A stretch of DNA of 51,803 nt from Halorubrum kocurii JCM 14978. GTDB taxonomy: Archaea > Halobacteriota > Halobacteria > Halobacteriales > Haloferacaceae. Positions 27,226 to 35,570 of the stretch are shown here, in pieces. The DNA lies in contig NZ_AOJH01000001.1 of assembly GCF_000337355.1 (NCBI RefSeq), positions 1-51,803 of the forward strand. The letters are read 5' to 3'. The position numbers and the translations under genes are program-made. Below the pieces are notes generated by a model. The model saw only the letters and a list, made by a program, of their open reading frames with translations, searched no databases and had not been told where the DNA came from. The first letter of the stretch is position 1, and each line of letters starts with the position of its first letter.

Positions 27226-27389
27226 CTACTGATACGGTGCACATACCTGCGCCAGACCCTCGGCGAACAAAGTCTGTGGCTCCCAGCCAGTCGCATCCCG
27301 CAACTTCGTTATGTCAGCATAAGTGTCGTGTCGACAAGCGTGTTGAAGCTGTACGACTCTTCAGTGCCAACATTATAAAGACGGTGTCT
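27226..27389 (-). pseudogene. 3' remnant of an NDP-sugar epimerase gene
   Basis: Read leftwards, the pieces YNVGTEESYSFNT and, in another frame, HDTYADITKLRDATGWEPQT followed by GLAQVCAPYQ align with YNVGTEESYSFNT and HDTMADYSKLHEATGWEPT...CEPYQ of the intact epimerase at 7645-8559. About 30 codons between the two pieces are deleted and the frame is broken. The original stop is at 27226. It is a decayed paralogue or the trace of a duplication of the glycan locus. Confidence 0.75.
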
Positions 27390-27463
27390 GAGGATTGACA
27401 AAAGTGACCCGATTATATCAGAAGCAGAATAGCTGAGGAAGTGTTATCACCGTCACACACAAA

Positions 27464-27568
27464 ATGAGGTGCATGTCAGAATCACAGGACGGGCCTCGCT
27501 GTGTGTGCGGGCGACCGATTCCGCGGGGACTGTCTGCTGCGGCGCAGTGCGATCAGTGTCGGAAGTAG
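27464..27568 (+). CDS. Zinc micro-protein (31-34 residues)
   Basis: ATG at 27464 or, in frame, 27473. From the second, MSESQDGPRCVCGRPIPRGL is followed by SAAAQCDQCRK. CxC and CxxC about 17 residues apart form a likely zinc site. The gene is shorter than usual annotation limits. Its end overlaps the convergent decayed frame at 27553-27852 by 16 bp. Function unknown; a comparable Cys-pair protein begins the operon at 28395. Confidence 0.5.
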   Translation: MRCMSESQDGPRCVCGRPIPRGLSAAAQCDQCRK

Positions 27569-27852
27569 CCATCAGGCCAGTAGGCACCCGATGTCGTTCG
27601 GGTCATCGTCAAATTGTTCGAACGGTGAGTCTCGACGTAGTCGAATCTGATATCGTGATCCTCACGCTCAACGGCCTCGGCGTCGGCCAACACTGAACAG
27701 CGCCCAAATATATAACTATAGCTCATGGGAGAGCTAGGCTTGAGGACGATCTCCCACGAGGTGTCGTCACCATCATCCGCGAGGCGGTCAAGCACGCGCT
27801 CGTTGAGGCTACCTATCACGGGACGGACACCCGCATCTAGGAGACATCTCAA
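27553..27852 (-). pseudogene. Decayed winged-helix regulator
   Basis: A 99-residue frame from a TTG at 27852, overlapping the stop of the PhiH1-like gene. LNERVLDRLADDGDDTSWEIVL, SYIFGRCSVLADAEAVERED and YVETHRSNN have the layout of a haloarchaeal winged helix (helix 1, recognition helix IxGRCxVLAxAxLVxRE, wing), but the wing and tail no longer read well and start and end are irregular. It could still be a translated gene; decay is the safer call. Confidence 0.45.
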
Positions 27853-28202
27853 TTAGAACTCTCGCTCGGAGCGCTGTCAGTATTGTCGTCGCCAGCCACT
27901 TCGTCGGCATCCTCATCGATATAGCGCCAGTTTTCGGTGTCGAGTCGACCTTCGAGGTATGCCTCGCCGTCGTCAGTGATCACGTAGACACCGTTCCCCA
28001 AATGTCGTACAAGATCCTCTTCGGCCAATCGCTTACACCGACGGTTAATTTGCTGACGGGAGTATCGAATGGGCCCTTCTCTTTTCATTTTTGCCGGCGA
28101 CCCAGTTTCGTTCTCAGATAGATACTCCAATATGCGATCATCCGCCGCAGTCATCCATCCGCCAGCATATCTCATGTGGTAAATTCCTACATCCTCGTCC
28201 AT
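27849..28202 (-). CDS. PhiH1-repressor-like winged-helix (MarR-type) regulator
   Basis: 117 residues, or 108 from an internal ATG at 28175 (MRYAGGWMTAADDRILEYL), which begins at the family's usual N-terminus. The sequence ADDRILEYLSENETGSPAKM, IRYSRQQINRRCKRLAEEDLVRHLGNGVYVITDDGEAYLEG is the winged-helix pattern of the halovirus PhiH1 repressor family; the last 30 residues are acidic. It faces away from the seven-gene operon across about 190 bp that contains a 16-bp palindrome, the natural arrangement for a repressor controlling an accessory element. A CTTAAAAAAT TATA-like box lies about 25 bp before the start. Confidence 0.82.
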   Translation of the reverse strand: MDEDVGIYHMRYAGGWMTAADDRILEYLSENETGSPAKMKREGPIRYSRQQINRRCKRLAEEDLVRHLGNGVYVITDDGEAYLEGRLDTENWRYIDEDADEVAGDDNTDSAPSESSN

Positions 28203-28253
28203 ATTATGCTCGATGAGATTTTTTAAGCACCAATAGCTCTTTGATAATCTACC

Positions 28254-28269
28254 GGTACATTAATGTACC
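28254..28269. promoter_or_regulatory. 16-bp perfect palindrome, candidate repressor operator
   Basis: GGTACATTAATGTACC is a perfect dyad centred between the PhiH1-like repressor gene (start 28202) and the operon start at 28395. Length and symmetry suit a winged-helix dimer. Assignment to that repressor is inference from position. Confidence 0.5.
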
Positions 28270-28370
28270 AACAGATTCGTAGTGTCAATCACGGAGCCCG
28301 AGTGATGAAACCTCGGCGAATGAGAAAGTGAAGGAATCCGGCCGCGGTGCTAGAACACCCGGCCGGTGCG

Positions 28371-28394
28371 GGTTCTGTGTCCACTCACAGAACC
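28371..28394 (+). promoter_or_regulatory. Hairpin directly abutting the operon start codon
   Basis: GGTTCTGTG (28371-28379) and CACAGAACC (28386-28394) are perfect 9-bp arms around a 6-base loop; the next base is the A of the ATG at 28395. It could be an operator dyad or an RNA stem that hides the start codon. No Shine-Dalgarno sequence is visible. Confidence 0.5.
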
Positions 28395-28556
28395 ATGCTG
28401 ATGATGGCAACTGCGGGGTTTAAGCCCTGCGAGACGACCGAAGAACCGAACGAAAACACCGACGGCACCTGCACGCTCTGCCCAGCGCGGGCTGACGGCT
28501 TCGACGCCGAGCGCGGCGTCCCTGTCTGTCTCGACTGTGCGGAGGGCGACGCATGA
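28395..28556 (+). CDS. Zinc micro-protein, first gene of accessory operon
   Basis: 53 residues from the ATG at 28395 (MLMMATAGFKPCETTEEPNE). CTLCPARADGFDAERGVPVCLDCAEGDA has two CxxC pairs 19 residues apart, a small zinc ribbon. It begins just after a 9-bp-armed hairpin and overlaps the next gene by ATGA (28553-28556), so the operon starts here. An open frame runs upstream to 28347 but passes through the hairpin and has no conserved look. Function unknown; DNA or protein binding is plausible. Confidence 0.65.
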   Translation: MLMMATAGFKPCETTEEPNENTDGTCTLCPARADGFDAERGVPVCLDCAEGDA

Positions 28557-28867
28557 GCACAGAGTGTGCAGCCAATAGCTTCGCAAACTGTTCCGCCTTT
28601 CAGCGTGACCTCCTGTGGGTACTCTCCCACGAGAACACCCGGAAGACGCCCTCGTTGAAGGCGGAACTCGACGACTACTACGGCGAGTCGATCAGACAAA
28701 GTCACCTCTACCAGAACCTTGACGAGCTCGTCGATCGCGGCTTGGTCGCCAAACAGGCGCGCACCAACGACTACCGACTCACTGAATCGGCTCGCCGCAC
28801 GCTGTCTGCACGTCAAGCGTGGCAAGCGGGCCATCGTGACTACACTACTGCAGGAGGGCACAACTAA
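28553..28867 (+). CDS. PadR-like winged-helix protein
   Basis: 104 residues. After a short leader with two Cys, SAFQRDLLWVLSHENTRKTPSLKAELDDYYGESIRQSHLYQNLDELVDRGLVAKQARTNDYRLTESARRTL is a PadR-type winged helix: the YQNLDELVDRGLV recognition helix and the wing RTNDYRLT are clear. It may regulate its own operon or help plasmid functions. It overlaps the zinc gene by 4 bp and shares one base with the next start (TAATG). Confidence 0.82.
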   Translation: MSTECAANSFANCSAFQRDLLWVLSHENTRKTPSLKAELDDYYGESIRQSHLYQNLDELVDRGLVAKQARTNDYRLTESARRTLSARQAWQAGHRDYTTAGGHN

Positions 28868-29349
28868 TGGCGAGCGACGGCAGCGACTACCCGCTGATCG
28901 GAGACAGCCGCCGACTCGCACGAATCGCACTCAACACAGAGTATCTCGCGTGTCAGGTCTGTGGGCACTCCTTCCACGAGGGCGACAAAATCACCGTGTA
29001 CGCCTACCGGGCAGCGGGCGAGCCCGCATACGAAATCGGCTACATCATGTGCGAGGCCGATAGCCACACGCATCCGACCGTCTTCACGCGCGGTGTTCAC
29101 GAACACGTGGTCACCGGACACATCGGAACGTGTGCAGACGTCCAAACACAATCGACAGCGTACATCCTGCTCGATCCAACGGTCGTCGTTACGAGTTCGC
29201 CGACGACAACCGACCCACACGTCCATCCGGACGCTCCGACAGAGCGCACCCCCAAACACCCGAAACAGCGAGAGCCGACACCGCTCTTGACTGCGGTTCG
29301 GGAACACGCTCGATCTGACGGTGGCAATCCGTACGGAGGGCATGACTAA
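28867..29349 (+). CDS. Cys/His-rich protein of unknown function
   Basis: 160 residues. Residues 25-105 hold a likely metal-binding domain: LACQVCGHSFHEGDKITVYAYR, IGYIMCEADSHTHP and VVTGHIGTCADVQ, with CxxC plus further Cys and His. The C-terminal 45 residues are proline- and histidine-rich (TDPHVHPDAPTERTPKHP) and probably disordered. No family recognised. Its position inside an overlapping operon between a winged-helix gene and small genes suggests it works with them. Confidence 0.7.
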   Translation: MASDGSDYPLIGDSRRLARIALNTEYLACQVCGHSFHEGDKITVYAYRAAGEPAYEIGYIMCEADSHTHPTVFTRGVHEHVVTGHIGTCADVQTQSTAYILLDPTVVVTSSPTTTDPHVHPDAPTERTPKHPKQREPTPLLTAVREHARSDGGNPYGGHD

Positions 29350-29513
29350 TGCGGGTCAGTAAGGTAGGTCGCCACCCAAGCGGCCTCTCGCTCCTCGAAG
29401 CGATATTGCCGAGAGGCATACTCGACTGGACATCGACAGCTGCCCACCACGGTGATACGCGAGAAGGGCTGGTGATTGCGCACCAGTGCGGTCGCCGCCA
29501 CACCAGTTGGTGA
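29349..29513 (+). CDS. Small basic protein (54 residues) of unknown function
   Basis: ATG at 29349, sharing one base with the preceding TAA, to a TGA at 29513. It starts MRVSKVGRHPSGLSLLEAIL and ends in a His/Arg-rich tail. The tight TAATG junction and a 6-base gap to the next gene support translation, but the sequence has no recognisable motif, and it could be an upstream coupling frame for the large gene. Confidence 0.45.
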   Translation: MRVSKVGRHPSGLSLLEAILPRGILDWTSTAAHHGDTREGLVIAHQCGRRHTSW

Positions 29514-29519
29514 TCACTG

Positions 29520-32387
29520 GTGACGGCACACCAGCCCACGGCCCATGAGCGAGGGGTCCGTCTCACCACCAGCAACTCGAACGCATCCACCAACGGAATC
29601 GTCTGTCCAGCGGTCTCGCCGCGTCTGACTGAGTGGGTGCCAGAACTCCTCGCAACGCTCCGGCCACACAGCGAGCAGACCATCCGCCGGTACACCACCA
29701 CGGACGATCCGTGGCAGGCAAGCTCGGCGATCCTCTCGACGACGCTCCCGGAGTGGAACACCACAACGGACACGTGGGGTGATGACACCGCTGAAGCGGT
29801 CGCGTACACACGCGCGATGACGTCGCTCGCGCTTATCTACACCGACGGAGACCCAGACACGCTCTCGTCGTATCACCGGCGGCGCGACGCCGACCTCACC
29901 GACACTGTCGAGTCCGTCGGCACGGGCCGTGGACCGGTCAACGGGAATCTCGGGGCCCTCATGAAGGGGCCGGTTGCGCTCCATCGGGAACTCGACGACC
30001 ATTCGCAGACACTCACACTGCTGCTCGACGGAGAGTCGTGGACCGAACTTACGGACCGGCGGACTGGTGTCCGAGCACTTGCGGCGATCGCTGTGCTTGG
30101 CGACGGGTTCGACGTGCGGGTCGTCGCCTCGCCAGCGCTCCAACGGGAGCTGGCTCGTCGCTACCCACGGTGGAGCGAGATTCACCTCGGTCTTACTGGC
30201 GACCGGGATCGGTCCCGGGATGGGAGCCACCGCACTCGCAGTTACCCAGCGGCCACGGACGATACCCATCCGGCATGGGCAGCACTTGATGGACTCGCCA
30301 CCACCCCAGGGAAACGGCGTCTCCTCGGGAATCTCGATGCCGACCGACGTCGGAGCTACCGAGATATTGAACAGGATCACGCGATCGACCTCGAGGCGGG
30401 GACCATCAGCCGGTACGTTCTCGATCTTGAAACGCGTGGCCTCGTGACAGTTGACCGTCGCGGTCAGCAGAATACGGTTCGACTCTCCACGCTCGGCGAC
30501 ACGGCTGTTGAGCGTTTTCTCGACGCCGACCACGAACTTGTCCATCCGGATCAGTGCCGGCTCGATGGGCGTCTTACTGACACCCCTCACGCTTTCACAA
30601 GTACAGTGTCGTCCCGCCGGGAGGGCCGGACGGCGGGCACACCCACCACGATCGATGAGTGGATAGCAACAACGGGTGACCCAGATAATGGCGCAGACTA
30701 CGTCCAATGGCTGACCGGGCCCGATGGGGGATTCAGTCCGCAATCGCTCCACCGCCGGTTCACTACTACAGCTTGCGGGACGGGGATTACGCTCGTCGAC
30801 GATCAGCCACACGCGTTCGACGACGGCCGGGTTGCGTACCTCAGCCATACCGATGACGAGACGCTCGTCATCCTCCAGTGGGGTGGGCCCTTGCCCACCC
30901 TGGGACGTCTCGCGAGTGCCTTACTCAGCGACAAGGCACTCTCGACAATCCTGACGCCATCACGGCTTGGCCGTGCGTTCGAAGCGGTTCACGACACCGA
31001 CTTTGGACACGACGCACCGCGTGTCCTTCGTCGTGGCCACCAACTCGGCTGGTACAGCGATGATGAAACAACCTACGAGGCGTGGCGCGATCGGATCACA
31101 ACGGTTCGAGACCGGCTTCTCACCCGTCTCGCCGAACTCACGACGAGTGACGACACGGCTGCCCGCAGCGACCTGTTCGAGGATCTCCACGGGTTCGTCG
31201 CGACAGCTACCCACCTGTACCACGCGGCAGGGGTTGATCTAACGACGACGATCAGACTTCCCGACACTGACGCGCTCGCACGCAACACGACGCAGCGCAA
31301 CGACCTCTGTACGTTTCTCGCGAAAACGGTCCCGAAACAGTCAGTCTACGGCGTCCACTCAGGGTACCGGATGTTGTTCGAAGAGCGACCCGAGAAGCTG
31401 TGCCGGCGACTCCCCACCAAGATCGAATCCGACACACAGCTCGATCTCACGATGTCGTGGGTGCTTGCCGGCCCGACCGTCACTGCGCTCCACGACGCTA
31501 TTAGCACGGCTCTCTCTGAGGAACTCACAACCGTTCGCAAGGCGATTGCGGAGGGTACCGAACACGCACCAACGCTCGAAATACCGGTTCGAGACGGGAC
31601 GACATATCCCGCCATTCGGCGGGTGATCGACGAGGTCGCGATGACACACGACGTGCAGTGGACACCCCGCGAGCGACAGCGGCTCGTGCGGCTGTGTCTC
31701 CGCTCGTTCGGCCTGTCGGACACCACCGACAGTGCGTGTCCGTACGATGTCGTGGTAAGCCTCCGTCGAGCGCTGAACGAGTCTCAAACACCCACACCTG
31801 CCGACGTCGAGCGCGCAGCGGCCACACTCCCCGCAACGCGGTTCCGACCCGATCTGACGCCGACGGCCACCAAGCTGTACGCCACGCTCCTCCAAGCGGA
31901 TCAGCCGCTCGGCCGCTCGGAGCTGATCGAACGGGCGGACATCTCCGCGAGTAGCTACGATCGTCGCTTGAACGACGTCCGCGCCCTCGACCGGGTGACG
32001 GCCGTCCACGTTGATGGCCACCGACGGTGGACCACCGAGGATCCAACAGCCCCACCCGTGGCGTCCACGCTACCCGTCTGTGCACGCACCGACCACGACC
32101 AGACGTCGACGCCGCTGTTGACGCACCGACACCCGACCAGACGCACCCCAGCTAGCGAGGGCCACGCTTGGCGCTGGCGACTGAGACACCAGAAATTTCG
32201 ACACACAGTATGTCTCCCACTCGACACCACACGAATGCTCGACGACCAGTCGATCCACCCACGACCGGGTCTGTCACGTGGCAGACCCACCAGCCACCCG
32301 AGCACAGCACCGGCCACGGATCATCCTGTAGTACCGGACAGCCACCAGACAACACTACCTACCGGAAACCGCGAGGTGACCGAATGA
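29520..32387 (+). CDS. 955-residue multi-winged-helix protein of unknown function
   Basis: GTG start at 29520 (MTAHQPTAHERG). At least two winged helices are visible: residues about 255-330 (TPGKRRLLGNLDADRRRSYR, AGTISRYVLDLETRGLVTVDRRGQ) and about 795-855 (TPTATKLYATLLQADQPLG, RADISASSYDRRLNDVRALDRV). Residues 120-230 look alpha/beta (LTLLLDGESWTEL, AIAVLGDGFDVRVVASPALQREL), and 480-790 are mostly helical. The last 90 residues are low-complexity, Pro/His/Thr-rich. No ATPase, nuclease or polymerase motif was found. Size, DNA-binding domains and the operon suggest a key protein of the element, perhaps replication initiation or a defence effector. Function not recognised. Confidence 0.7.
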   Translation: MTAHQPTAHERGVRLTTSNSNASTNGIVCPAVSPRLTEWVPELLATLRPHSEQTIRRYTTTDDPWQASSAILSTTLPEWNTTTDTWGDDTAEAVAYTRAMTSLALIYTDGDPDTLSSYHRRRDADLTDTVESVGTGRGPVNGNLGALMKGPVALHRELDDHSQTLTLLLDGESWTELTDRRTGVRALAAIAVLGDGFDVRVVASPALQRELARRYPRWSEIHLGLTGDRDRSRDGSHRTRSYPAATDDTHPAWAALDGLATTPGKRRLLGNLDADRRRSYRDIEQDHAIDLEAGTISRYVLDLETRGLVTVDRRGQQNTVRLSTLGDTAVERFLDADHELVHPDQCRLDGRLTDTPHAFTSTVSSRREGRTAGTPTTIDEWIATTGDPDNGADYVQWLTGPDGGFSPQSLHRRFTTTACGTGITLVDDQPHAFDDGRVAYLSHTDDETLVILQWGGPLPTLGRLASALLSDKALSTILTPSRLGRAFEAVHDTDFGHDAPRVLRRGHQLGWYSDDETTYEAWRDRITTVRDRLLTRLAELTTSDDTAARSDLFEDLHGFVATATHLYHAAGVDLTTTIRLPDTDALARNTTQRNDLCTFLAKTVPKQSVYGVHSGYRMLFEERPEKLCRRLPTKIESDTQLDLTMSWVLAGPTVTALHDAISTALSEELTTVRKAIAEGTEHAPTLEIPVRDGTTYPAIRRVIDEVAMTHDVQWTPRERQRLVRLCLRSFGLSDTTDSACPYDVVVSLRRALNESQTPTPADVERAAATLPATRFRPDLTPTATKLYATLLQADQPLGRSELIERADISASSYDRRLNDVRALDRVTAVHVDGHRRWTTEDPTAPPVASTLPVCARTDHDQTSTPLLTHRHPTRRTPASEGHAWRWRLRHQKFRHTVCLPLDTTRMLDDQSIHPRPGLSRGRPTSHPSTAPATDHPVVPDSHQTTLPTGNREVTE

Positions 32388-32644
32388 CGACACACGAACG
32401 CACCACCACAATCGACGGCAAGCCCACCAGAGTCACACACACCAATCACGGAACCGACGTCGGCCTCACACGCCCGGAAAGCGAGCGACAGTCCCGGCCC
32501 GCACCACCACGCCTCGACCAGGACTGCACACCCACCAAATCCCGTGAGAGCGACCACAATTACAGCCGACATCCACACCCCGATCAGCAACGATCTGAGC
32601 CACGTACACGTCCGATCCACCACACCGCGGGGGCTGGGGTATGA
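32384..32644 (+). CDS. Disordered Thr/Pro/His-rich small protein
   Basis: 86 residues from the ATG at 32384 (MTTHERTTTIDGKPTRVTHT), overlapping the large gene by ATGA and the HNH gene by ATGA (32641-32644). Composition is polar with repeated His, Thr and Pro, and no secondary structure is expected. A longer frame reaches back to 32168 but lies wholly inside the large gene. The double overlap supports real coupling; function unknown. Confidence 0.5.
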   Translation: MTTHERTTTIDGKPTRVTHTNHGTDVGLTRPESERQSRPAPPRLDQDCTPTKSRESDHNYSRHPHPDQQRSEPRTRPIHHTAGAGV

Positions 32645-33543
32645 GACAGAGCCACGGATCGGGGACGGTGGATGCGGCGACGCGGGCGCTCATGTTGAGT
32701 AATCGTGAACATCGGTGTCAGTGGTGTGGGGTACGCGGCCCGCCACGCGGCACCGGCACGTTACACGTCCACCACATCGAACGCGACCCGAGTGATGTCG
32801 CAGAAGACGATCCGGTGAACCTCGGCGTGACGTGCCGCGTGTGTCACAACTGGTTCCATCACCGTCCCACCGCTGCGGATGCCCCAGCCCCGCTCACCGA
32901 CGCCGACATGGACGTGTTGTTATCGCATGACGTGTTATTGCTACAGGTGCTCGATGAGATCGGGCCCGCGTCGTTCCATGACGTGTTCATCCGGATGAAG
33001 GTCCTCCTCTCAAAAACCGCCGTTCGGGAACGCCTGTGGGTGTTGATGGGGCTCGACCAGTTGGTCACAGGCCGCGAGGAGCAACTTGTTGACCAGGATG
33101 CGACGACAGGACGGTGGGGATTCCCAGACGACATTGCGACGTCGGCACGCGGGCACGTCCCCGATGACCGCGCGTTAGCGTTGCAACGCGCTGAAGACGA
33201 ACTGGTGCGGCGTGCACTCGCCCGCGGATGTGACCGTGACCTCGTCGGATCAGTGTTCGGTGTCACGCGCCGAAACACGTTTCACAAGCAGTACCGTGCC
33301 GCCGCGTACGCATTCCCGCTCGGTGAGTTCAATCGTGGTGGTCGCCCAGTCGAACCCGACGACGACAGCGACGACGTCGACGAGACGACCGACCCGAGTG
33401 CGGCACAGGAACCAGTGAGTGACACTAACGAGGAACCGGAGGTACCGGACGGTGACCTGGGGCGTGTTGAGACATGGGGTGGGACGGCCGATGAGCCAGG
33501 TACACCGGTGAGCGAGTTGCTGCACGACGACGAGCTGACCTGA
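32641..33543 (+). CDS. HNH endonuclease-like protein with C-terminal winged-helix-like domain
   Basis: 300 residues. The N-terminal HNH fold: CQWCG (Cys26, Cys29), LHVHHIERDP (His44/His45), NLGVTCRVCHNWFHH (Asn60, Cys65, Cys68, His69). Residues 85-225 are helical, with LQVLDEIGPASFHDVFIRMKVLLSKTAVRERLWVLMGLDQL reading like a winged helix, and FGVTRRNTFHKQYRAAAYAFPL a conserved motif. The tail is acidic. It may cut or nick DNA as part of the element. The last 97 residues recur, diverged, at 36055-36336. Confidence 0.8.
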   Translation: MRQSHGSGTVDAATRALMLSNREHRCQWCGVRGPPRGTGTLHVHHIERDPSDVAEDDPVNLGVTCRVCHNWFHHRPTAADAPAPLTDADMDVLLSHDVLLLQVLDEIGPASFHDVFIRMKVLLSKTAVRERLWVLMGLDQLVTGREEQLVDQDATTGRWGFPDDIATSARGHVPDDRALALQRAEDELVRRALARGCDRDLVGSVFGVTRRNTFHKQYRAAAYAFPLGEFNRGGRPVEPDDDSDDVDETTDPSAAQEPVSDTNEEPEVPDGDLGRVETWGGTADEPGTPVSELLHDDELT

Positions 33544-33589
33544 GCAGCGACTGCACAAAGCAAGACAGTGCCACATCCACATTCACGGT

Positions 33590-33817
33590 GTGACCGGGCT
33601 CGTAGAGGGTCGTCGCGACGTTCGGATCCGCCTGCAGGACAGCGCGGGCCTACCCAACGGCTCGCGCTGATGGGTGTGCGTGATCGAATACTCGTGGGCG
33701 GGTTGTCAACGCAACAATCTGTGCACCTTCGTTCCCAATTACGACGAGGTGTTCGTCAGTGTCGGCTGCAAGCGTTCGTCTCAGAAACAGGTGTCAACAA
33801 CAGGCTCTCGGCGATAG
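33590..33817 (+). pseudogene. Broken gene downstream of HNH, copy 1
   Basis: From a GTG at 33590 the frame reads VTGLVEGRRDVRIRLQDSAG then LPNGSR, hits an in-frame TGA, and continues WVCVIEYSWAGCQRN and VPNYDEVFVSVGCKR to a TAG at 33817. The TGA stands where copy 2 (36391-36694) has TGG in NGSRWW. The two copies together imply an ancestral protein of about 105 residues with conserved Trp and Cys. This copy has the intact 5' and middle, but a replaced 3' end. Confidence 0.6.
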
Positions 33818-33969
33818 CAAGCCGGATGGGTGATCTCGACATCGAAGGACCCGTGTTCTACAGTGGTGGTCGAGGCCCGTGTTACGTCCAAGATCGGACG
33901 GGCAACAGCGCGTCCGTCGACGCTCGCTACATCGACTACCTGAATCAAGGAGAGAGTCCCAGCCTTTAG
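33784..33969 (+). pseudogene. Unassigned C-terminal gene fragment ending at an IS-type hairpin
   Basis: The frame reads TGVNNRLSAIASRMGDLDIE, then GPVFYSGGRGPCYVQDRTGN and SASVDARYIDYLNQGESPSL before a TAG. It looks coding (balanced composition, no stops), and its end lies on an IS200/IS605-like hairpin, as tnpB 3' ends often do. A tnpB 3' remnant is possible (DRTGNSAS resembles the last RuvC motif), but the match is weak. Confidence 0.35.
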
Positions 33970-34015
33970 GCCGGGCGTGAATCCGACATTCCGCTTCACA
34001 AACCACGTTCGACGC

Positions 34016-34153
34016 TTACTCCGGGATATCCTCCCTGACTTTCTTCTCTCCTTCAAGGAGCAACCCTTTCCACGTCAATCCACGGTGCTTCTTCAACGCT
34101 TTCAACCGCTCGTATTGTTCGTCGTCATCGAACTCGATGCGGATTGCGACCAT
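34016..34153 (-). CDS. Small DNA-binding-type protein divergent from tnpB (45 residues)
   Basis: ATG at 34153: MVAIRIEFDDDEQYERLKAL then KKHRGLTWKGLLLEGEKKVR to a TAA at 34016. A beta strand followed by two helices fits a ribbon-helix-helix fold, as in antitoxins. It is divergent from tnpB across 53 bp. A different small protein of this type accompanies the tnpB at 38027. A role in controlling tnpB is inferred from position. Confidence 0.65.
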   Translation of the reverse strand: MVAIRIEFDDDEQYERLKALKKHRGLTWKGLLLEGEKKVREDIPE

Positions 34154-34206
34154 GCAGTATCACACGAACGGAACAATTATGTGCGTTACGGTGCAATCAA
34201 TAGTCG

Positions 34207-35547
34207 ATGAAGCGAGCCAACACGTTTGACGTGGTTCCTCAGTCTGACGAAGACGAGGGATTGCTTCGACGCCTGTTGGACGCTTCTGCCGCTCTCTGGA
34301 ACGAAATCAACTACGAGCGCCGCGAACACTACGCCGACCCAGACGGAGACGTATGGGAAATCAGCGAGTATCGCGGTCGCTACGGCGGTGTTCTCGGCGC
34401 GTCCACGGTTCAACAAATCGAACGCAAGAACCGCGAAGCGTGGAAGTCGTTCTTCAGCCTCAGGAAGAAAGGCGAAGCCAACGGCAAGCCCGGATTCTGG
34501 GGTAATGCAGAGGAGGGACGTGAACTTCGCACGTACATCCGTAACACGTCGTACTCCGTCGAGTGGGGTGAATACTCCCGTCTCGAAATTCTCGTCGGCA
34601 AAGACTTGAAAGACGAGTACGAATTGGGACACCGCGAACGGCTCCGACTCGAAGTTCGTGGCGACCCCAATTGGGAAGAGTACGACAAGCAGGGTCGGTT
34701 GGAGTTGTTCTACGACGAGCAAGCACAATCGTTCAGGGCCTTTCAGCCAGTCACGATCGGCGAAGACCATTCTCGACTGGCACACCCACTGGCTTCGGAA
34801 GAAGCCGCTCTGGATATTGGTGCGAACAACCTCGTCGCCTGCACGACCACGACCGGACAGCAATACCTGTACGAAGGACGCGAGTTGTTCGAGCGATTCC
34901 GTGAAACGACGCGAGAGATCGCACGGCTCCAATCGCTCTTGGAGGAAGGTCGGTACAGCAGTCATCGTATTCAACGCCTGTACGACCGACGTACCAAGCG
35001 ACGTGACCACGCTCAAGACGCACTCGCCCGTGACCTCATCGAACGCCTGTACGACGAAGGCGTTTCGACGGTGTACGTCGGGGCGTTGACGAATGTGCTT
35101 GAGACGCACTGGTCGGTAGAGACGAACGCGAAGACGCACAACTTCTGGGCGTTTCGGGCGTTCGTGAACCGGCTGGCGTGTACCGCTGAGGAATACGGTA
35201 TCTCGGTGGAAGTACGGTCTGAGGCGTGGACGAGTCAGGAGTGTCCGAATTGTGGTTCGACAGAGGACACGACGCGCCACCGCGACACGCTGACGTGTCC
35301 GTGTGGCTTTGAGGGACACGCCGACCTCGTAGCGTCAGAGACGTTCTTGAGACGTCACCAGAACTCTCCGAGTTCTGGCTGGCGAACGAGACGCGAAGCG
35401 TCTCGTCAACGGCAGACAACGGTAACACGGTCGATGGCACGGCCTGTATGCCTCAAGTGGGACAACCACGACTGGTTAGAGTCATCACGCTCTCCCCGTC
35501 CCAACGAGGAGCATACGAACCCGCAAGTTGCCTCCGTGGGCCGGTAG
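34207..35547 (+). CDS. tnpB: TnpB-family RNA-guided nuclease, possibly catalytically impaired
   Basis: 446 residues. Ruv[12 protein letters not shown] (Asp at about 202). The zinc finger: [14 protein letters not shown] and [10 protein letters not shown]. Ruv[18 protein letters not shown]. Where other TnpBs carry the catalytic Glu (VEDL), this one reads [16 protein letters not shown], so the acid at that position is missing, or supplied by a shifted Glu. After residue 400 the sequence is low quality ([16 protein letters not shown]). It may be inactive, or the family may use another acid. TnpB otherwise uses a right-end RNA to cut DNA beside a short TAM. Confidence 0.85.
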   Translation: MKRANTFDVVPQSDEDEGLLRRLLDASAALWNEINYERREHYADPDGDVWEISEYRGRYGGVLGASTVQQIERKNREAWKSFFSLRKKGEANGKPGFWGNAEEGRELRTYIRNTSYSVEWGEYSRLEILVGKDLKDEYELGHRERLRLEVRGDPNWEEYDKQGRLELFYDEQAQSFRAFQPVTIGEDHSRLAHPLASEEAALDIGANNLVACTTTTGQQYLYEGRELFERFRETTREIARLQSLLEEGRYSSHRIQRLYDRRTKRRDHAQDALARDLIERLYDEGVSTVYVGALTNVLETHWSVETNAKTHNFWAFRAFVNRLACTAEEYGISVEVRSEAWTSQECPNCGSTEDTTRHRDTLTCPCGFEGHADLVASETFLRRHQNSPSSGWRTRREASRQRQTTVTRSMARPVCLKWDNHDWLESSRSPRPNEEHTNPQVASVGR

Positions 35548-35570
35548 TCGATACCCCCAACGCGAGGAAA

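Noticed and set aside
29514-30848. A 444-codon open frame opposite the 955-residue gene
   Set aside because: Antisense openness is common in GC-rich haloarchaeal genes; the forward frame has overlaps with neighbours and winged-helix motifs, the reverse has none.
34186-35319. A 377-codon open frame opposite tnpB
   Set aside because: Shadow of tnpB; the forward strand has RuvC and zinc-finger motifs.
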